Part shown: positions 49,594 to 58,554 of the stretch, piece after piece | Position numbering within the stretch: position 1 is the first letter of the stretch | Layout: every line of letters begins with the position of its first letter | From: Neoaquamicrobium sediminum | Lineage (GTDB): Bacteria; Pseudomonadota; Alphaproteobacteria; Rhizobiales; Rhizobiaceae | NCBI RefSeq assembly: GCF_013240295.1 | Contig: NZ_JABETK010000002.1 | Location: 496,001-560,000 of the forward strand | Length of the DNA: 64,000 nucleotides | Reading direction: 5' to 3' | The notes under the pieces: generated by a model | What the model saw: the letters and a program-made list of their open reading frames with translations, nothing else | Database searches by the model: none | Told to the model about the DNA's origin: nothing | Translations under genes and position numbers: made by a program

Positions 49594-50874
49594 ATGAGCA
49601 AGGTCAGCAATGGTGGTGGCGGCGGCGACTCGAAGAACACGCTGTATTGCTCGTTCTGCGGCAAAAGCCAGCATGAGGTCCGCAAGCTGATCGCCGGTCC
49701 GACGGTCTTCATCTGCGATGAATGCGTCGAACTGTGCATGGACATCATCCGCGAGGAGAACAAATCCTCGATGGTGAAGTCGCGCGAGGGTGTGCCCACC
49801 CCGCAGGAGATCCTCACGGTTCTCGACGACTATGTGATCGGCCAGCCCTACGCCAAGCGCGTGCTGTCGGTTGCCGTCCACAACCACTACAAGCGGCTGG
49901 CGCATGCCGGCAAGAACGCCGACGTTGAACTGGCGAAGTCGAACATCCTGCTGATTGGCCCGACGGGCTGCGGCAAGACGCTGCTGGCCCAGACGCTGGC
50001 GCGCATCATCGACGTGCCGTTCACGATGGCCGATGCGACCACGCTGACGGAAGCGGGCTATGTCGGTGAGGACGTCGAGAACATCATCCTGAAGCTCCTG
50101 CAGTCGGCCGACTACAATGTCGAGCGCGCCCAGCGCGGCATCGTCTACATCGACGAGATCGACAAGATTTCGCGCAAGTCCGACAACCCTTCGATCACGC
50201 GCGACGTGTCGGGCGAGGGCGTGCAGCAGGCACTGCTGAAGATCATGGAAGGCACCGTTGCTTCGGTTCCGCCGCAGGGCGGCCGCAAGCATCCCCAGCA
50301 GGAGTTCCTGCAGGTGGATACGGCCAATATCCTGTTCATCTGCGGCGGCGCATTCGCCGGCCTCGACAAGATCATCTCCGACCGTGGCCGCAAGACCTCT
50401 ATCGGCTTTGGCGCAACGGTCGCCTCGCCGGAGGATCGCCGCACCGGCGACCTGTTCCGCCAGGTGGAGCCCGAGGATCTGCTCAAGTTCGGCCTCATCC
50501 CCGAATTCGTCGGTCGTCTGCCGGTGCTGGCAACGCTCGAGGATCTCGACGAGCCGGCGCTGATCCAGATCCTGACCGAGCCGAAGAACGCACTGGTCAA
50601 GCAGTACCAGCGCCTTTTCGAGATGGAGAATGTGGAACTGACCTTCCACGAAAGCGCGCTGTCGGCGATCGCAAAGAAGGCGATCGAGCGCAAGACCGGC
50701 GCGCGTGGTCTCCGCTCGATCATGGAAGCGATCCTGCTCGACACCATGTTCGAGCTTCCGGCGCTGGAAGGCGTGCAGGAGGTCGTTATCTCCGATGAGG
50801 TCGTCTCCGGCAATGCGCGCCCGCTCTACATCTACGCCGAGCGCGAGAAGGAAAAGGGCAACGCCAGCGCATAG
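49594..50874 (+). CDS. clpX: ATP-dependent Clp protease ATP-binding subunit ClpX
   Basis: ClpX unfolds substrates and feeds them to ClpP. The 426-residue AAA+ protein has the zinc-binding domain (Cys19, Cys22, Cys41, Cys44), Walker A GPTGCGKT with Lys128, Walker [10 protein letters not shown], the GFGA pore-loop area and the sensor-2 [16 protein letters not shown] 49594 gives the family length. A lon gene, often next in related genomes, is not found downstream; NDUFA12 follows instead. A 9-bp hairpin spans its stop codon (50860-50883). Confidence 0.97.
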   Translation: MSKVSNGGGGGDSKNTLYCSFCGKSQHEVRKLIAGPTVFICDECVELCMDIIREENKSSMVKSREGVPTPQEILTVLDDYVIGQPYAKRVLSVAVHNHYKRLAHAGKNADVELAKSNILLIGPTGCGKTLLAQTLARIIDVPFTMADATTLTEAGYVGEDVENIILKLLQSADYNVERAQRGIVYIDEIDKISRKSDNPSITRDVSGEGVQQALLKIMEGTVASVPPQGGRKHPQQEFLQVDTANILFICGGAFAGLDKIISDRGRKTSIGFGATVASPEDRRTGDLFRQVEPEDLLKFGLIPEFVGRLPVLATLEDLDEPALIQILTEPKNALVKQYQRLFEMENVELTFHESALSAIAKKAIERKTGARGLRSIMEAILLDTMFELPALEGVQEVVISDEVVSGNARPLYIYAEREKEKGNASA

Positions 50875-50883
50875 GCTGGCGTT
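50860..50883 (+). terminator. hairpin overlapping clpX stop codon
   Basis: The 9-bp perfect stem AACGCCAGC/GCTGGCGTT with a six-base loop includes the clpX stop. The downstream flank has only two Ts followed by CCTCCC, so termination strength is uncertain. Confidence 0.4.
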
Positions 50884-50995
50884 CCTCCCCCGCAACGGCT
50901 GGCATAGTTGACCGGATGCGGCCTCGTGGCGCTTGCCATCGGGCCGCATGAGCGCCATAAGCGGCGGACGGCACAGCATCCTGCCAGAGGAATCG

Positions 50996-51394
50996 ATGAA
51001 GACCTTTTTCACGCAGTTCTTTACGTGGTGGAACGGCCAGACGCTCGGCACGCGCTTTCACACATGGCGCCACGGCACCAAGGTCGGCACGGACGAACTC
51101 GGCAATACCTATTACGAGGGCGGCAAGGATTCCGAGGGCCGCACGCGTCGCTGGGTGATCTACAACGGCTACTCCGAGGCCTCGGCGATCCCGCCCGGCT
51201 GGCATGGCTGGATGCACCACCGTACCGATGTCGCGCCGAGCAGTGAAGACTACAAGCCGCGCGAGTGGGAGAAGGGGCACAAGCCGAACCTGACGGGTTC
51301 CGCGGCCGCCTACCGTCCGCGCGGCTCGGTGCTCACGCCGCAGGAGCGCCCGCGCGTGACCGGCGACTACGACGCCTGGACGCCGGGTTCCTGA
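50996..51394 (+). CDS. NDUFA12-like NADH:ubiquinone oxidoreductase subunit
   Basis: The 132-residue protein belongs to the NDUFA12 (B17.2) accessory-subunit family of alphaproteobacterial and mitochondrial complex I. Typical features are GTRFHTWRHGTKVGTDELGN, a YNGYSEASAIPPGWHGWMHH segment near residue 62 and a proline-rich tail. ATG 50996 has AGAGGAA upstream. It is peripheral and has no membrane segment. The following DUF2155 gene is a common neighbour. Confidence 0.9.
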   Translation: MKTFFTQFFTWWNGQTLGTRFHTWRHGTKVGTDELGNTYYEGGKDSEGRTRRWVIYNGYSEASAIPPGWHGWMHHRTDVAPSSEDYKPREWEKGHKPNLTGSAAAYRPRGSVLTPQERPRVTGDYDAWTPGS

Positions 51395-51445
51395 GTTTAT
51401 GCGGCGGGAGAGGGCACTTTTCTCGCCACATTCTTCTCATATCGA

Positions 51446-51937
51446 ATGGCCTCTTCCCGAAACCGGATCGCGCGCCGCATGGGCAACGACAGCATGATAG
51501 AGAATGGCCGCAAACGCTTTCCTGCGAGGATGCATAGCATCCTGCTGACCGGACTGACCGCTGCTCTGCTGGCAACCAGCGGGCCTGCGCTGGCGGAACG
51601 TGTCAGCAATCCGGTCGCCGAGTTCACCGGCGTCGACAAGATTACCGGCCGCATCATCACTTTCGACGTCTATGTCGACGAGACGGTGCAGTTCGGCGCG
51701 CTTCAGGTGACACCCCGCGTCTGCTACTCGGCGCCCGACACCGAGGAGCCGAAGACCGATTCCTTCGTCGAAGTCGACGAGATCACGCTCGACCGCAAGA
51801 TCCGGCGCATCTTCACCGGCTGGATGTTCGCCGAAAGCCCCGGCCTCAATGCCGTGGAGCACGCCGTCTATGACGTATGGCTGAAGGCCTGCAAGCAGGA
51901 ATCGGACGTGCCGGCACCGGAAGAAGCCAAGAGCTGA
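51446..51937 (+). CDS. DUF2155 domain periplasmic protein
   Basis: The 163-residue precursor has a signal peptide (hydrophobic LLTGLTAALLATSGPALA, cleavage near residue 50 of the longest frame). The mature DUF2155 domain includes LDKITGRIITFDVYV-like and RVCYSAPDTEEPKTDSFVEV segments with a conserved Cys. The start is uncertain: ATG 51446, 51479 and 51494 are all in frame, and the last gives the most usual signal peptide. The function is unknown, and I infer export to the periplasm. Confidence 0.82.
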   Translation: MASSRNRIARRMGNDSMIENGRKRFPARMHSILLTGLTAALLATSGPALAERVSNPVAEFTGVDKITGRIITFDVYVDETVQFGALQVTPRVCYSAPDTEEPKTDSFVEVDEITLDRKIRRIFTGWMFAESPGLNAVEHAVYDVWLKACKQESDVPAPEEAKS

Positions 51938-51939
51938 CG

Positions 51940-52555
51940 TCAATCGTTGAAGCGGGCCTCGCCGGCCAGCGCTTCCTCGAGCAGCGTTTCGTATTTCGCA
52001 CGTGGCACGTCGATCGCGCCGAAGCGCTTCAGGTGCTCGGTGGTGAACTGCGTGTCCAGCAGAATGAAGCCGCGCTCCCGCAGCCGTTCCACCAGATGCA
52101 TGAGGCAGATTTTCGAGGCATCCGTCTCGCGCGAGAACATGCTTTCGCCGAAGAAGGCGCGTCCGAGCGTCACGCCGTAGAGCCCCCGACAAGCCGCCCC
52201 TCGCGCCAGGCCTCGACGGTGTGGCAATTGCCACGCGCGAAGAGTTCGGCATAGGCCTCGCGTATCGGCTGGTTTATCCAGGTCGACATGCGGCCTGCGC
52301 GTGCCTCCGCGCAACCCTCTATGACGCCCTTGAAGTCCGTGTCGAAACGCATGTCGAAATCGCCGCGCCGCGCCGTCTTCATAAGGCTCCGGGGCGCGTG
52401 GAAGGCGTCCAGCGGTATGATGCCCCGGCTCTCGGGCCGCACCCAGAAGATCTCCGGATCGTCGGCGTTCTCGGCCATGGGGAAGACGCCGACGCATAGG
52501 CGCGCAGCAACAGGTCGGGCGGGATGCGTTGGCCGGGTGCGAACGGGCGGGTCAT
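51940..52555 (-). CDS. aat: leucyl/phenylalanyl-tRNA-protein transferase (two frameshifts)
   Basis: Aat adds Leu or Phe to N-terminal Arg or Lys of proteins, feeding the N-degron pathway to ClpAP. Three pieces in three frames make one product: [20 protein letters not shown]; then [21 protein letters not shown] to [16 protein letters not shown]; then [20 protein letters not shown]. One G is missing at plus-strand CC 52489-52490 and one at run 52183-52187. Repair gives 205 residues, typical for rhizobial Aat. It overlaps nothing and converges on DUF2155. Confidence 0.88.
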
Positions 52556-52573
52556 CGCAGTGTGGACGGTTCT

Positions 52574-53917
52574 CTACTCCGCCTTCGCGAGATACTTTTC
52601 CAGCCAGTGGATGTCGTAGTCGCCATTGGCGATGTCGATGTTGCCGATCAGGTCGCGGAACAGCGGTAGCGTCGTGTTGATGCCGTCGACCACGAACTCG
52701 TCGAGCGCGCGGCGCAGCCGCATCATGCATTCGACGCGATTGCGGCCATGCACGATCAGCTTGCCGATCAGGCTGTCGTAATAGGGCGGGATCTTGTAGC
52801 CGGAATAGGCGCCTGAATCGACGCGGATGCCGAGGCCGCCTGGCGTATGGAAATGGGTGATCCTGCCGGGCGAGGGGACGAAGGTCTTCGGGTCCTCGGC
52901 GTTGATGCGGCATTCGATGGCATGGCCCTCGAACCGCACTTCGTCCTGCGTCACGGAAAGCCCGCCGCCGGAAGCGACGCGAATCTGTTCGTGGACGAGG
53001 TCGATGCCGGTGATCGCTTCCGTCACCGGATGCTCCACCTGCAGGCGGGTATTCATCTCGATGAAATAGAACTCACCGTTCTCATAGAGGAACTCGATGG
53101 TGCCGGCGCCCGAATAGCCGAGGTCGGCGACTGCCTTTGCGCAAATCCCGCCGATCTTTTCGCGTTCGATCGCGTTGAGCGCCGGCGAATTCGCCTCTTC
53201 CCAGACCTTCTGGTGACGGCGCTGCAGCGAACAGTCGCGCTCGCCGAGATGGATCGCCTGTCCGGCACCGTCACCAACGACCTGCACCTCGATATGGCGC
53301 GGCTTCTCGAGATATTTCTCGATATAGACGGCATCGTCGCCGAAGGCGGCACCCGCTTCCGTGCGCGCGGTATTCAGTGCGACCAGCAGGTCGTCTTCGG
53401 ACCGCGCCACCTTCATGCCGCGTCCGCCGCCACCGGCCGAAGCCTTGATGATGACCGGGTAGCCGATCTCGGCCGCGATGCGGAGCGCTTCCTTCTCATC
53501 GGAAACCGCGCCCTCGGAGCCCGGCACGACCGGAATGCCGAGCCGCTTGGCGGTGCGCTTTGCCTCGATCTTGTCGCCCATCACGCGAATATGGTCCCCC
53601 GAAGGGCCGATGAAGGTTATGTTGTGGGCGGCGAGAATGTCGGCGAACTTGGCGTTCTCCGACAGGAAGCCGTAGCCCGGATGGATCGCATCGGCGCCGG
53701 TGATCTCGCAGGCGGCAACGATCTGGTGAATGTTGAGATAGGAATCGCGCGAGGCGGGCGGGCCGATGCAGACGCTCTCGTCGGCGAGACCGACATGCAT
53801 CGCATCCGCGTCCGCGGTGGAGTGCACGGCCACCGTCTGGATGCCGAGCTCCTTGCAGGCGCGCAGCACCCTCAGTGCGATCTCGCCGCGATTGGCGATC
53901 AGGATTTTCTGGAACAT
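52574..53917 (-). CDS. accC: acetyl-CoA carboxylase biotin carboxylase
   Basis: AccC carboxylates biotin on AccB as the first step of malonyl-CoA formation. The 447-residue ATP-grasp protein shows [17 protein letters not shown] at the start, [14 protein letters not shown] near residue 158, the [14 protein letters not shown] strand and [14 protein letters not shown] with the metal ligands and catalytic Arg region. It lies directly downstream of accB, as usual. Confidence 0.98.
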   Translation of the reverse strand: MFQKILIANRGEIALRVLRACKELGIQTVAVHSTADADAMHVGLADESVCIGPPASRDSYLNIHQIVAACEITGADAIHPGYGFLSENAKFADILAAHNITFIGPSGDHIRVMGDKIEAKRTAKRLGIPVVPGSEGAVSDEKEALRIAAEIGYPVIIKASAGGGGRGMKVARSEDDLLVALNTARTEAGAAFGDDAVYIEKYLEKPRHIEVQVVGDGAGQAIHLGERDCSLQRRHQKVWEEANSPALNAIEREKIGGICAKAVADLGYSGAGTIEFLYENGEFYFIEMNTRLQVEHPVTEAITGIDLVHEQIRVASGGGLSVTQDEVRFEGHAIECRINAEDPKTFVPSPGRITHFHTPGGLGIRVDSGAYSGYKIPPYYDSLIGKLIVHGRNRVECMMRLRRALDEFVVDGINTTLPLFRDLIGNIDIANGDYDIHWLEKYLAKAE

Positions 53918-53932
53918 TCTCCTTGCCCCGGC

Positions 53933-54409
53933 CTACTCGATGACGACCAGCGGCTCACCGTACTCGACCGGCTGCGCATCCTCGAACAGGATCGCGGTGA
54001 CGGTGCCGGAGCGCGGCGAGGGGATCTGGTTCATCGTCTTCATCGCTTCGATGATCAGCAGCGTCTGGCCTTCCTTGATCTGCTGGCCAACCTCGATGAA
54101 GGGCTTGGCGCCCGGCGCGGCTGCCAGATAGGCGGTGCCGACCATGGGCGACGGAACGGCATTCTTGCTGTTGTCGGCCGGTGCGGCGGGCTGGGCGGCA
54201 GTAGTGGCGGCAGACGCCGACTGCGCAGCAGGTGCCGGCGCCGGGGCGGCAAAGGGTGCCGAGTAGGCCTGAACGGCTGCCGGCGTGCGCGACACGCGGA
54301 TGCGCAGATCTTCCTGCTCGACCTCGATCTCGGTCAGGTTCGTTTCGTCGAGAATGCTTGCGAGATCGCGGATGAGCTGCTGGTCAACACCGGTTTTCTT
54401 CGTCGACAT
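53933..54409 (-). CDS. accB: acetyl-CoA carboxylase biotin carboxyl carrier protein
   Basis: The 158-residue AccB has an N-terminal helical region, a flexible Ala/Pro linker (residues 50-80) and the biotinyl domain with the acceptor Lys in EAMKTMN. ATG 54409 is followed by the conserved [17 protein letters not shown]. It lies in the order aroQ-accB-accC and should be cotranscribed with them. Confidence 0.96.
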   Translation of the reverse strand: MSTKKTGVDQQLIRDLASILDETNLTEIEVEQEDLRIRVSRTPAAVQAYSAPFAAPAPAPAAQSASAATTAAQPAAPADNSKNAVPSPMVGTAYLAAAPGAKPFIEVGQQIKEGQTLLIIEAMKTMNQIPSPRSGTVTAILFEDAQPVEYGEPLVVIE

Positions 54410-54416
54410 CGGAGGT

Positions 54417-54881
54417 TTATCCTTGCCCTTTTTGCTGGGCCGCCCCGAGCCGGGCGGCGAGCGCGTGCAGTGCCATGACATAGCCCTGCGAGCCGAAGCC
54501 GCAGATCATGCCGGTCGCGACCGACGACACCCATGAATGGTGCCGGAACTCTTCGCGCGCGTGAATATTGGAGAGATGCACTTCGGCGACCGGCAGCGGC
54601 GAGACCGCGCGGATCGCGTCGTGGATTGCGATGGAGGTGTGGCTGTAGGCGCCGGGATTGATGACGATGCCTTTCGCCTTGGAGCCCGCTTCCTGGATCC
54701 AGTCGACAAGAACGCCCTCGTGGTTGGACTGACGAAAGTCGATCTCAAGGCCGAGCTTCGTTCCCGCCGCGCGGCAGTCCTCGCCGATCGTCTCCAGCGT
54801 TTCCCCGCCATAGATGCCGGGCTCGCGTTTGCCGAGCATATTGAGGTTGGGACCGTTGAGGACGAAAATGATGTTGGACAT
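54417..54881 (-). CDS. aroQ: type II 3-dehydroquinate dehydratase
   Basis: AroQ catalyses the third step of the shikimate pathway. The 154-residue flavodoxin-like protein has [20 protein letters not shown] with catalytic Tyr24, the SNHEG segment near residue 52 and [17 protein letters not shown] with the catalytic His. The length is typical. It starts the aroQ-accB-accC unit; the 128 bp to the dsbA gene may hold the promoter. Confidence 0.96.
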   Translation of the reverse strand: MSNIIFVLNGPNLNMLGKREPGIYGGETLETIGEDCRAAGTKLGLEIDFRQSNHEGVLVDWIQEAGSKAKGIVINPGAYSHTSIAIHDAIRAVSPLPVAEVHLSNIHAREEFRHHSWVSSVATGMICGFGSQGYVMALHALAARLGAAQQKGQG

Positions 54882-55009
54882 ATAAAGATGGGTTCCTGCG
54901 CCGGCACCTCTATAAAGGGCATAACCAGCCTCGAAAAGAGCGCAAGTGCGTTCTTTTCATGTCCACAGCAGCCTGAAACGACGAGATCGCCCCTCAGGAT
55001 GCGCTCTCG

Positions 55010-55807
55010 TCAGTTGGTGGCCCGCACCTGCTCGACCTTCTCCTGCAGAACCGCGCGGCCGAGCGCGCCGAAAACGACCTCTTCGCCGACCACGTAGGAA
55101 GGCGTGCCGGTGATCGAGAGCCTGCTCGCCAGCTCGTAGGTCTGGTTGAAGGCTTCCAGGATCGCCGGGTTCTTCATTTCCTCGCGCAGTGCCGCCTCGT
55201 CGACACCCTGTGCAAGTGCCGCGCGTATGGCCGATTCCTCAGTCGCGCGCTCGCCGGAGAAGAGTTCGCGGTGGAAGTCGGCGTATTTTTCCGGTGCTAG
55301 CGCCCGAAACGCCATCGAAACGACATGCGCCTTCTGCGAATCCGGGCCGAGGATGGGGAATTCCTTGAGCACGAAACGCAGATCCGGATTGGCTTCGACC
55401 ATCGCGTCCATGTCGTCCATGGCGCGGCGGCAGAAGCCGCAATTGTAGTCGAAGAACTCGACGATGGTCACGCTGCCCTCGGGATTGCCGATGACGCCGT
55501 CGTGCTCCGCGTCGAAAATCGCGTCCGAAGACGAGGCGATCGTCTCGACCTGCGCGACGCGCTGCAACTCGCGCTCCTTCTCCTCCAGGGCGACCTGCAT
55601 GTCGCTGAGGATTTCGGGATTGGAAAGCAGGTAGTCGCGCACCACGGTCTCGATTTCGCCCCGCGTTGCCGCCGCTGGCTCGACAATTGCCGCCGTCTGC
55701 TGAGGCGCAGCGGCCACATCCGTGCGGCTGCCTGCCGCGAAGCCGAGGGCGAGCATTGCCACTGAAATCGTGACGCCTGCGATGCCGAGTGCGACCGTCT
55801 TGCCCAT
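55010..55807 (-). CDS. DsbA family thiol:disulfide interchange protein
   Basis: The 265-residue protein has an N-terminal membrane segment (residues 5-25) and a thioredoxin-fold domain with the redox motif FFDYNCGFCRRA (CGFC) near residue 120 and a cis-Pro in TGTPSYVV near residue 235. It resembles ScsC/BdbD-type DsbA proteins with an extra helical region before the domain. It acts in the periplasm on disulfide bonds. It is cotranscribed with the M48 protease, or follows it by 32 bp. Confidence 0.9.
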   Translation of the reverse strand: MGKTVALGIAGVTISVAMLALGFAAGSRTDVAAAPQQTAAIVEPAAATRGEIETVVRDYLLSNPEILSDMQVALEEKERELQRVAQVETIASSSDAIFDAEHDGVIGNPEGSVTIVEFFDYNCGFCRRAMDDMDAMVEANPDLRFVLKEFPILGPDSQKAHVVSMAFRALAPEKYADFHRELFSGERATEESAIRAALAQGVDEAALREEMKNPAILEAFNQTYELASRLSITGTPSYVVGEEVVFGALGRAVLQEKVEQVRATN

Positions 55808-55839
55808 TGTCTTCGTCCTTGTTGCTCAGTTGGCGGACC

Positions 55840-57228
55840 CTAGCGGCCCACCGGTCTGTAGTTGATGATGTCCTGCGCCCGAAGCCAGCCCGGCGAACCG
55901 TTTGGCATCTTCTGCTGCGCCCGCGCGGCAAAGATCTTCGCGTCGCGGTAGTTGCCGGAATAGAAATGACCGTCCGCGGTGGCCAGTTCAGCCTGCGGCA
56001 CGTCGCCGAGCTGGCCGTATGCCTGGGCAAGGTACCGATAGCCGGCGGCGTATTCGCGGTCGCGCGAAAGACCAGCCTGCAGCTCGTTGACGGCCTTGCG
56101 CAGGTCTTCCTGCTTGCCGGTCGCCATCAGCGCCTGTCCGTAGCCGATCTGGATGATACCCGACCTGTGCGGGTCGAGCCGCATCGCTGTGGCAAAGGAT
56201 GTCGCAGCTTCCGCCGGCCTGCCGGCCTTCATCAGGATTTCGCCGCGCATCTCGTGGAAGTACGGGTTCTTGGGCGCCGCGCGCACGAGCGTGTCGATCT
56301 TGCTGACGGCGGCTCGCGCGTTGCCTGAAAGGAAAGTGCCGATCGCATCGGCGTAGATCGCGGGCACCCCGCCCGGATTGTCGCGGAAGAGACGGCCAGC
56401 CGCGGCATGCCCCTGTGTGAAGGCTGCGATCTTCGCGCGCACCATGTCGTGGCGCTGCTGCAGTGCCGGCGGGTCCTTGCGGTCGAAATGGCGGCTTGCA
56501 CGCGCCAGCGTCTCGAGGTTGGCGATGCGCTCGCGCGGAACCGGGTGGCTGAGCTGGTAGGGGTCGACCCGCACGCCGGCGAGCGTCATGGAATCCGCCA
56601 GCCGCTCGAAGGTCGCCAGCATGCCCTTGGCCGACTGTCCGGTGCGTTCGAGATAGGTGATCGCGGACCGATCGGCGGTGGCTTCCTCGGTGCGCTGGTA
56701 GCTGAGCACGGAGCGCCGAGCCGCCTCCATGCCGCCCGTGAAGATGCCGGCTGCCGATTGGCCGAGCCCACGGGCGCCAGACGCGGAACCGGCGACCGCC
56801 GCACCGACTCCAAGGACAGTTGCCACGACCGCCAGCGTCTGCGCGCGGGCAAGCTGTTCACGCAGGCGCTGCTGGTGGCCGCCAGCGATATGGCCGGCCT
56901 CGTGGGCAAGCACCCCGATCACCTCGTTCGGCGTTTGCGACATCAGCAGCGTGCCGGTGTTGATGAAGATGCGGCGGCCGGTAACGAACGCATTGAACGA
57001 TGGGTCGTTGACCAGCACGATCTCGATGCCGGAACGGCCGAGCCCGGCCGCCTCGAGCACAGGCCGCGCATATTCGCGCACCAGTGCCTCGATCTCCGCA
57101 TCGCGCACCAGCGAGATGTTGCGCGCCTGGGCAAATGCCGGCGGTGGCGCAGGCAGGATCATCGGCGCTGCCAAGGCAGCGGCCGCGAGCAGGCGAACGG
57201 CGAATGCGCGTGAAAGAAGCGACGACAT
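55840..57228 (-). CDS. M48 family metalloprotease with TPR-like C terminus (BepA-like)
   Basis: The 462-residue precursor has a signal peptide (cleavage after PPPAFA). The zinc protease domain carries HEAGH near residue 113 and EEATADRSAI as third-ligand region near residue 185. The C-terminal part (about 270-460) holds TPR-like repeats. Such BepA/YfgC-type proteases check outer-membrane protein assembly in the periplasm, which fits with the envelope genes elsewhere in the window. ATG 57228 is chosen for the signal peptide; the frame extends 33 codons upstream. Confidence 0.9.
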   Translation of the reverse strand: MSSLLSRAFAVRLLAAAALAAPMILPAPPPAFAQARNISLVRDAEIEALVREYARPVLEAAGLGRSGIEIVLVNDPSFNAFVTGRRIFINTGTLLMSQTPNEVIGVLAHEAGHIAGGHQQRLREQLARAQTLAVVATVLGVGAAVAGSASGARGLGQSAAGIFTGGMEAARRSVLSYQRTEEATADRSAITYLERTGQSAKGMLATFERLADSMTLAGVRVDPYQLSHPVPRERIANLETLARASRHFDRKDPPALQQRHDMVRAKIAAFTQGHAAAGRLFRDNPGGVPAIYADAIGTFLSGNARAAVSKIDTLVRAAPKNPYFHEMRGEILMKAGRPAEAATSFATAMRLDPHRSGIIQIGYGQALMATGKQEDLRKAVNELQAGLSRDREYAAGYRYLAQAYGQLGDVPQAELATADGHFYSGNYRDAKIFAARAQQKMPNGSPGWLRAQDIINYRPVGR

Positions 57229-57352
57229 GGCAACCACAGGTAACCGACCTCGCATTCGGTGAAAAGGCGAGGCGAATGAAATCATGAACTTGTGATCCCT
57301 GTACTTTCCGGCAATTGTGCGGCGCATTCAGCCTGCCAGAAAAGGAGCCATG

Positions 57353-58498
57353 ATGGTCGTCGCCATTTCCAGACGCAGCGAGGTCGAGCCGTTCCACGCG
57401 ATGGACGTGCTGGCCGAGGCCAACAGGCTCAGGGCGCAAGGGCATCCGGTCGTCTCCCTGGCGGTCGGACAGCCGTCGGATCCCGCGCCGGCGGTGGTTC
57501 GCCAGGCGGCTGCCGATGCGATCGCGGCTGGCAAGATCGGCTATACCGATTCGCTGGGATTGCCAGCGCTGCGCGAGGCGATCGCAGCACATTATGCGGA
57601 CCACTACGGCATCGAGGTGCCGGCCGCGCGCATTGCGGTGACCACCGGCTCGTCCGCAGGCTTCAATCTCGCCTTTCTCGCGATGTTCGATCCGGGCGAC
57701 CGCGTCGCGATCACCGCGCCCGGCTATCCGGCCTACCGCAACGTGCTCACGGCGCTTGGGCTGGAGGTCGTCGAGATCAGGCTCGACGGGGAGGGCGCGC
57801 TCACGGCGGACCATCTCGAACGGGCGCATCGCGAAAAGCCGCTGAAGGGCGTCTTGTTTGCGAGCCCCGCTAATCCGACGGGTGCGGTGATTCCGCCTGA
57901 AACCTTGCGGGGCATCGTCGAAGCCGCACGCGCCATGGGCATCGCGGTGATCTCGGACGAAATCTATCACCGCCTGGCTTATACAGCGCCCGATGCGACG
58001 GCGCTGGCCTTCGGCGACGACGTGACGGTCATCAACTCCTTTTCCAAGTATTATTGCATGACCGGCTGGCGCATCGGCTGGATGGTGCTGCCCGAGGCTC
58101 TCGTGCGGCCTGTCGAGCGCGTGGCGCAAAGCCTCTACATTTCCGCGCCTGAGATTTCCCAGGCTGCCGCGATCCGCGCCTTCGAGGCGGGCGCCGAACT
58201 GGACAGGGTCAAGGAGCGCTATCGCGTCAACCGCGCTTTGCTGGCCGACGCGCTGCCGCAGATCGGCCTGCCGCTGGCTGCCCCGATGGATGGCGCGTTC
58301 TATGCCTATTGCGACGTGTCGCGCCACAGCAATGACAGCATGGATTTTGCGCAGCGCTTGCTGAAGGAATGCCATGTCGCGGCCACGCCGGGGCTCGACT
58401 TCGACCTTGCCGAAGGGCACCGCTTCCTGCGCCTGTCGTATGCCGGCAGCGAAGCCGAGATTTCGACCGCGATCGAGCGGCTGCGCGCCTGGCTCTAA
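57353..58498 (+). CDS. class I/II aminotransferase
   Basis: The 381-residue PLP enzyme shows the aspartate-aminotransferase fold: YTDSLGLPALREAIA near residue 63, ITTGSSAGF-like VTTGSSAGF near 100, SPANPTGAVI near 168, SDEIYH near 201 and the PLP Lys in NSFSKYYCMTGWRIGW near 230. The amino donor cannot be inferred. GGAG five bases before ATG 57353 supports that start over ATG 57350. It is divergent from the M48 protease gene and ends at a hairpin terminator. Confidence 0.88.
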   Translation: MVVAISRRSEVEPFHAMDVLAEANRLRAQGHPVVSLAVGQPSDPAPAVVRQAAADAIAAGKIGYTDSLGLPALREAIAAHYADHYGIEVPAARIAVTTGSSAGFNLAFLAMFDPGDRVAITAPGYPAYRNVLTALGLEVVEIRLDGEGALTADHLERAHREKPLKGVLFASPANPTGAVIPPETLRGIVEAARAMGIAVISDEIYHRLAYTAPDATALAFGDDVTVINSFSKYYCMTGWRIGWMVLPEALVRPVERVAQSLYISAPEISQAAAIRAFEAGAELDRVKERYRVNRALLADALPQIGLPLAAPMDGAFYAYCDVSRHSNDSMDFAQRLLKECHVAATPGLDFDLAEGHRFLRLSYAGSEAEISTAIERLRAWL

Positions 58499-58501
58499 AG
58501 A

Positions 58502-58527
58502 AGAAGCCGGCGCAAGCGCCGGCTTCT
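58502..58527. terminator. hairpin terminator between aminotransferase and rne
   Basis: An 11-bp perfect stem with a four-base CAAG loop begins four bases after the aminotransferase stop. It also lies 28 bp past the rne stop on the other strand, where TTCTTTA follows, so it probably serves both convergent genes. Confidence 0.75.
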
Positions 58528-58554
58528 CAGGTGCGTGTCAGATGAGGCGAGGGA

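Noticed and set aside
52847..54478. Plus-strand open frame of 543 codons opposite accC and accB
   Set aside because: It is the complement of two well-supported genes with full catalytic motifs; the frame is open only because of GC-rich third positions.
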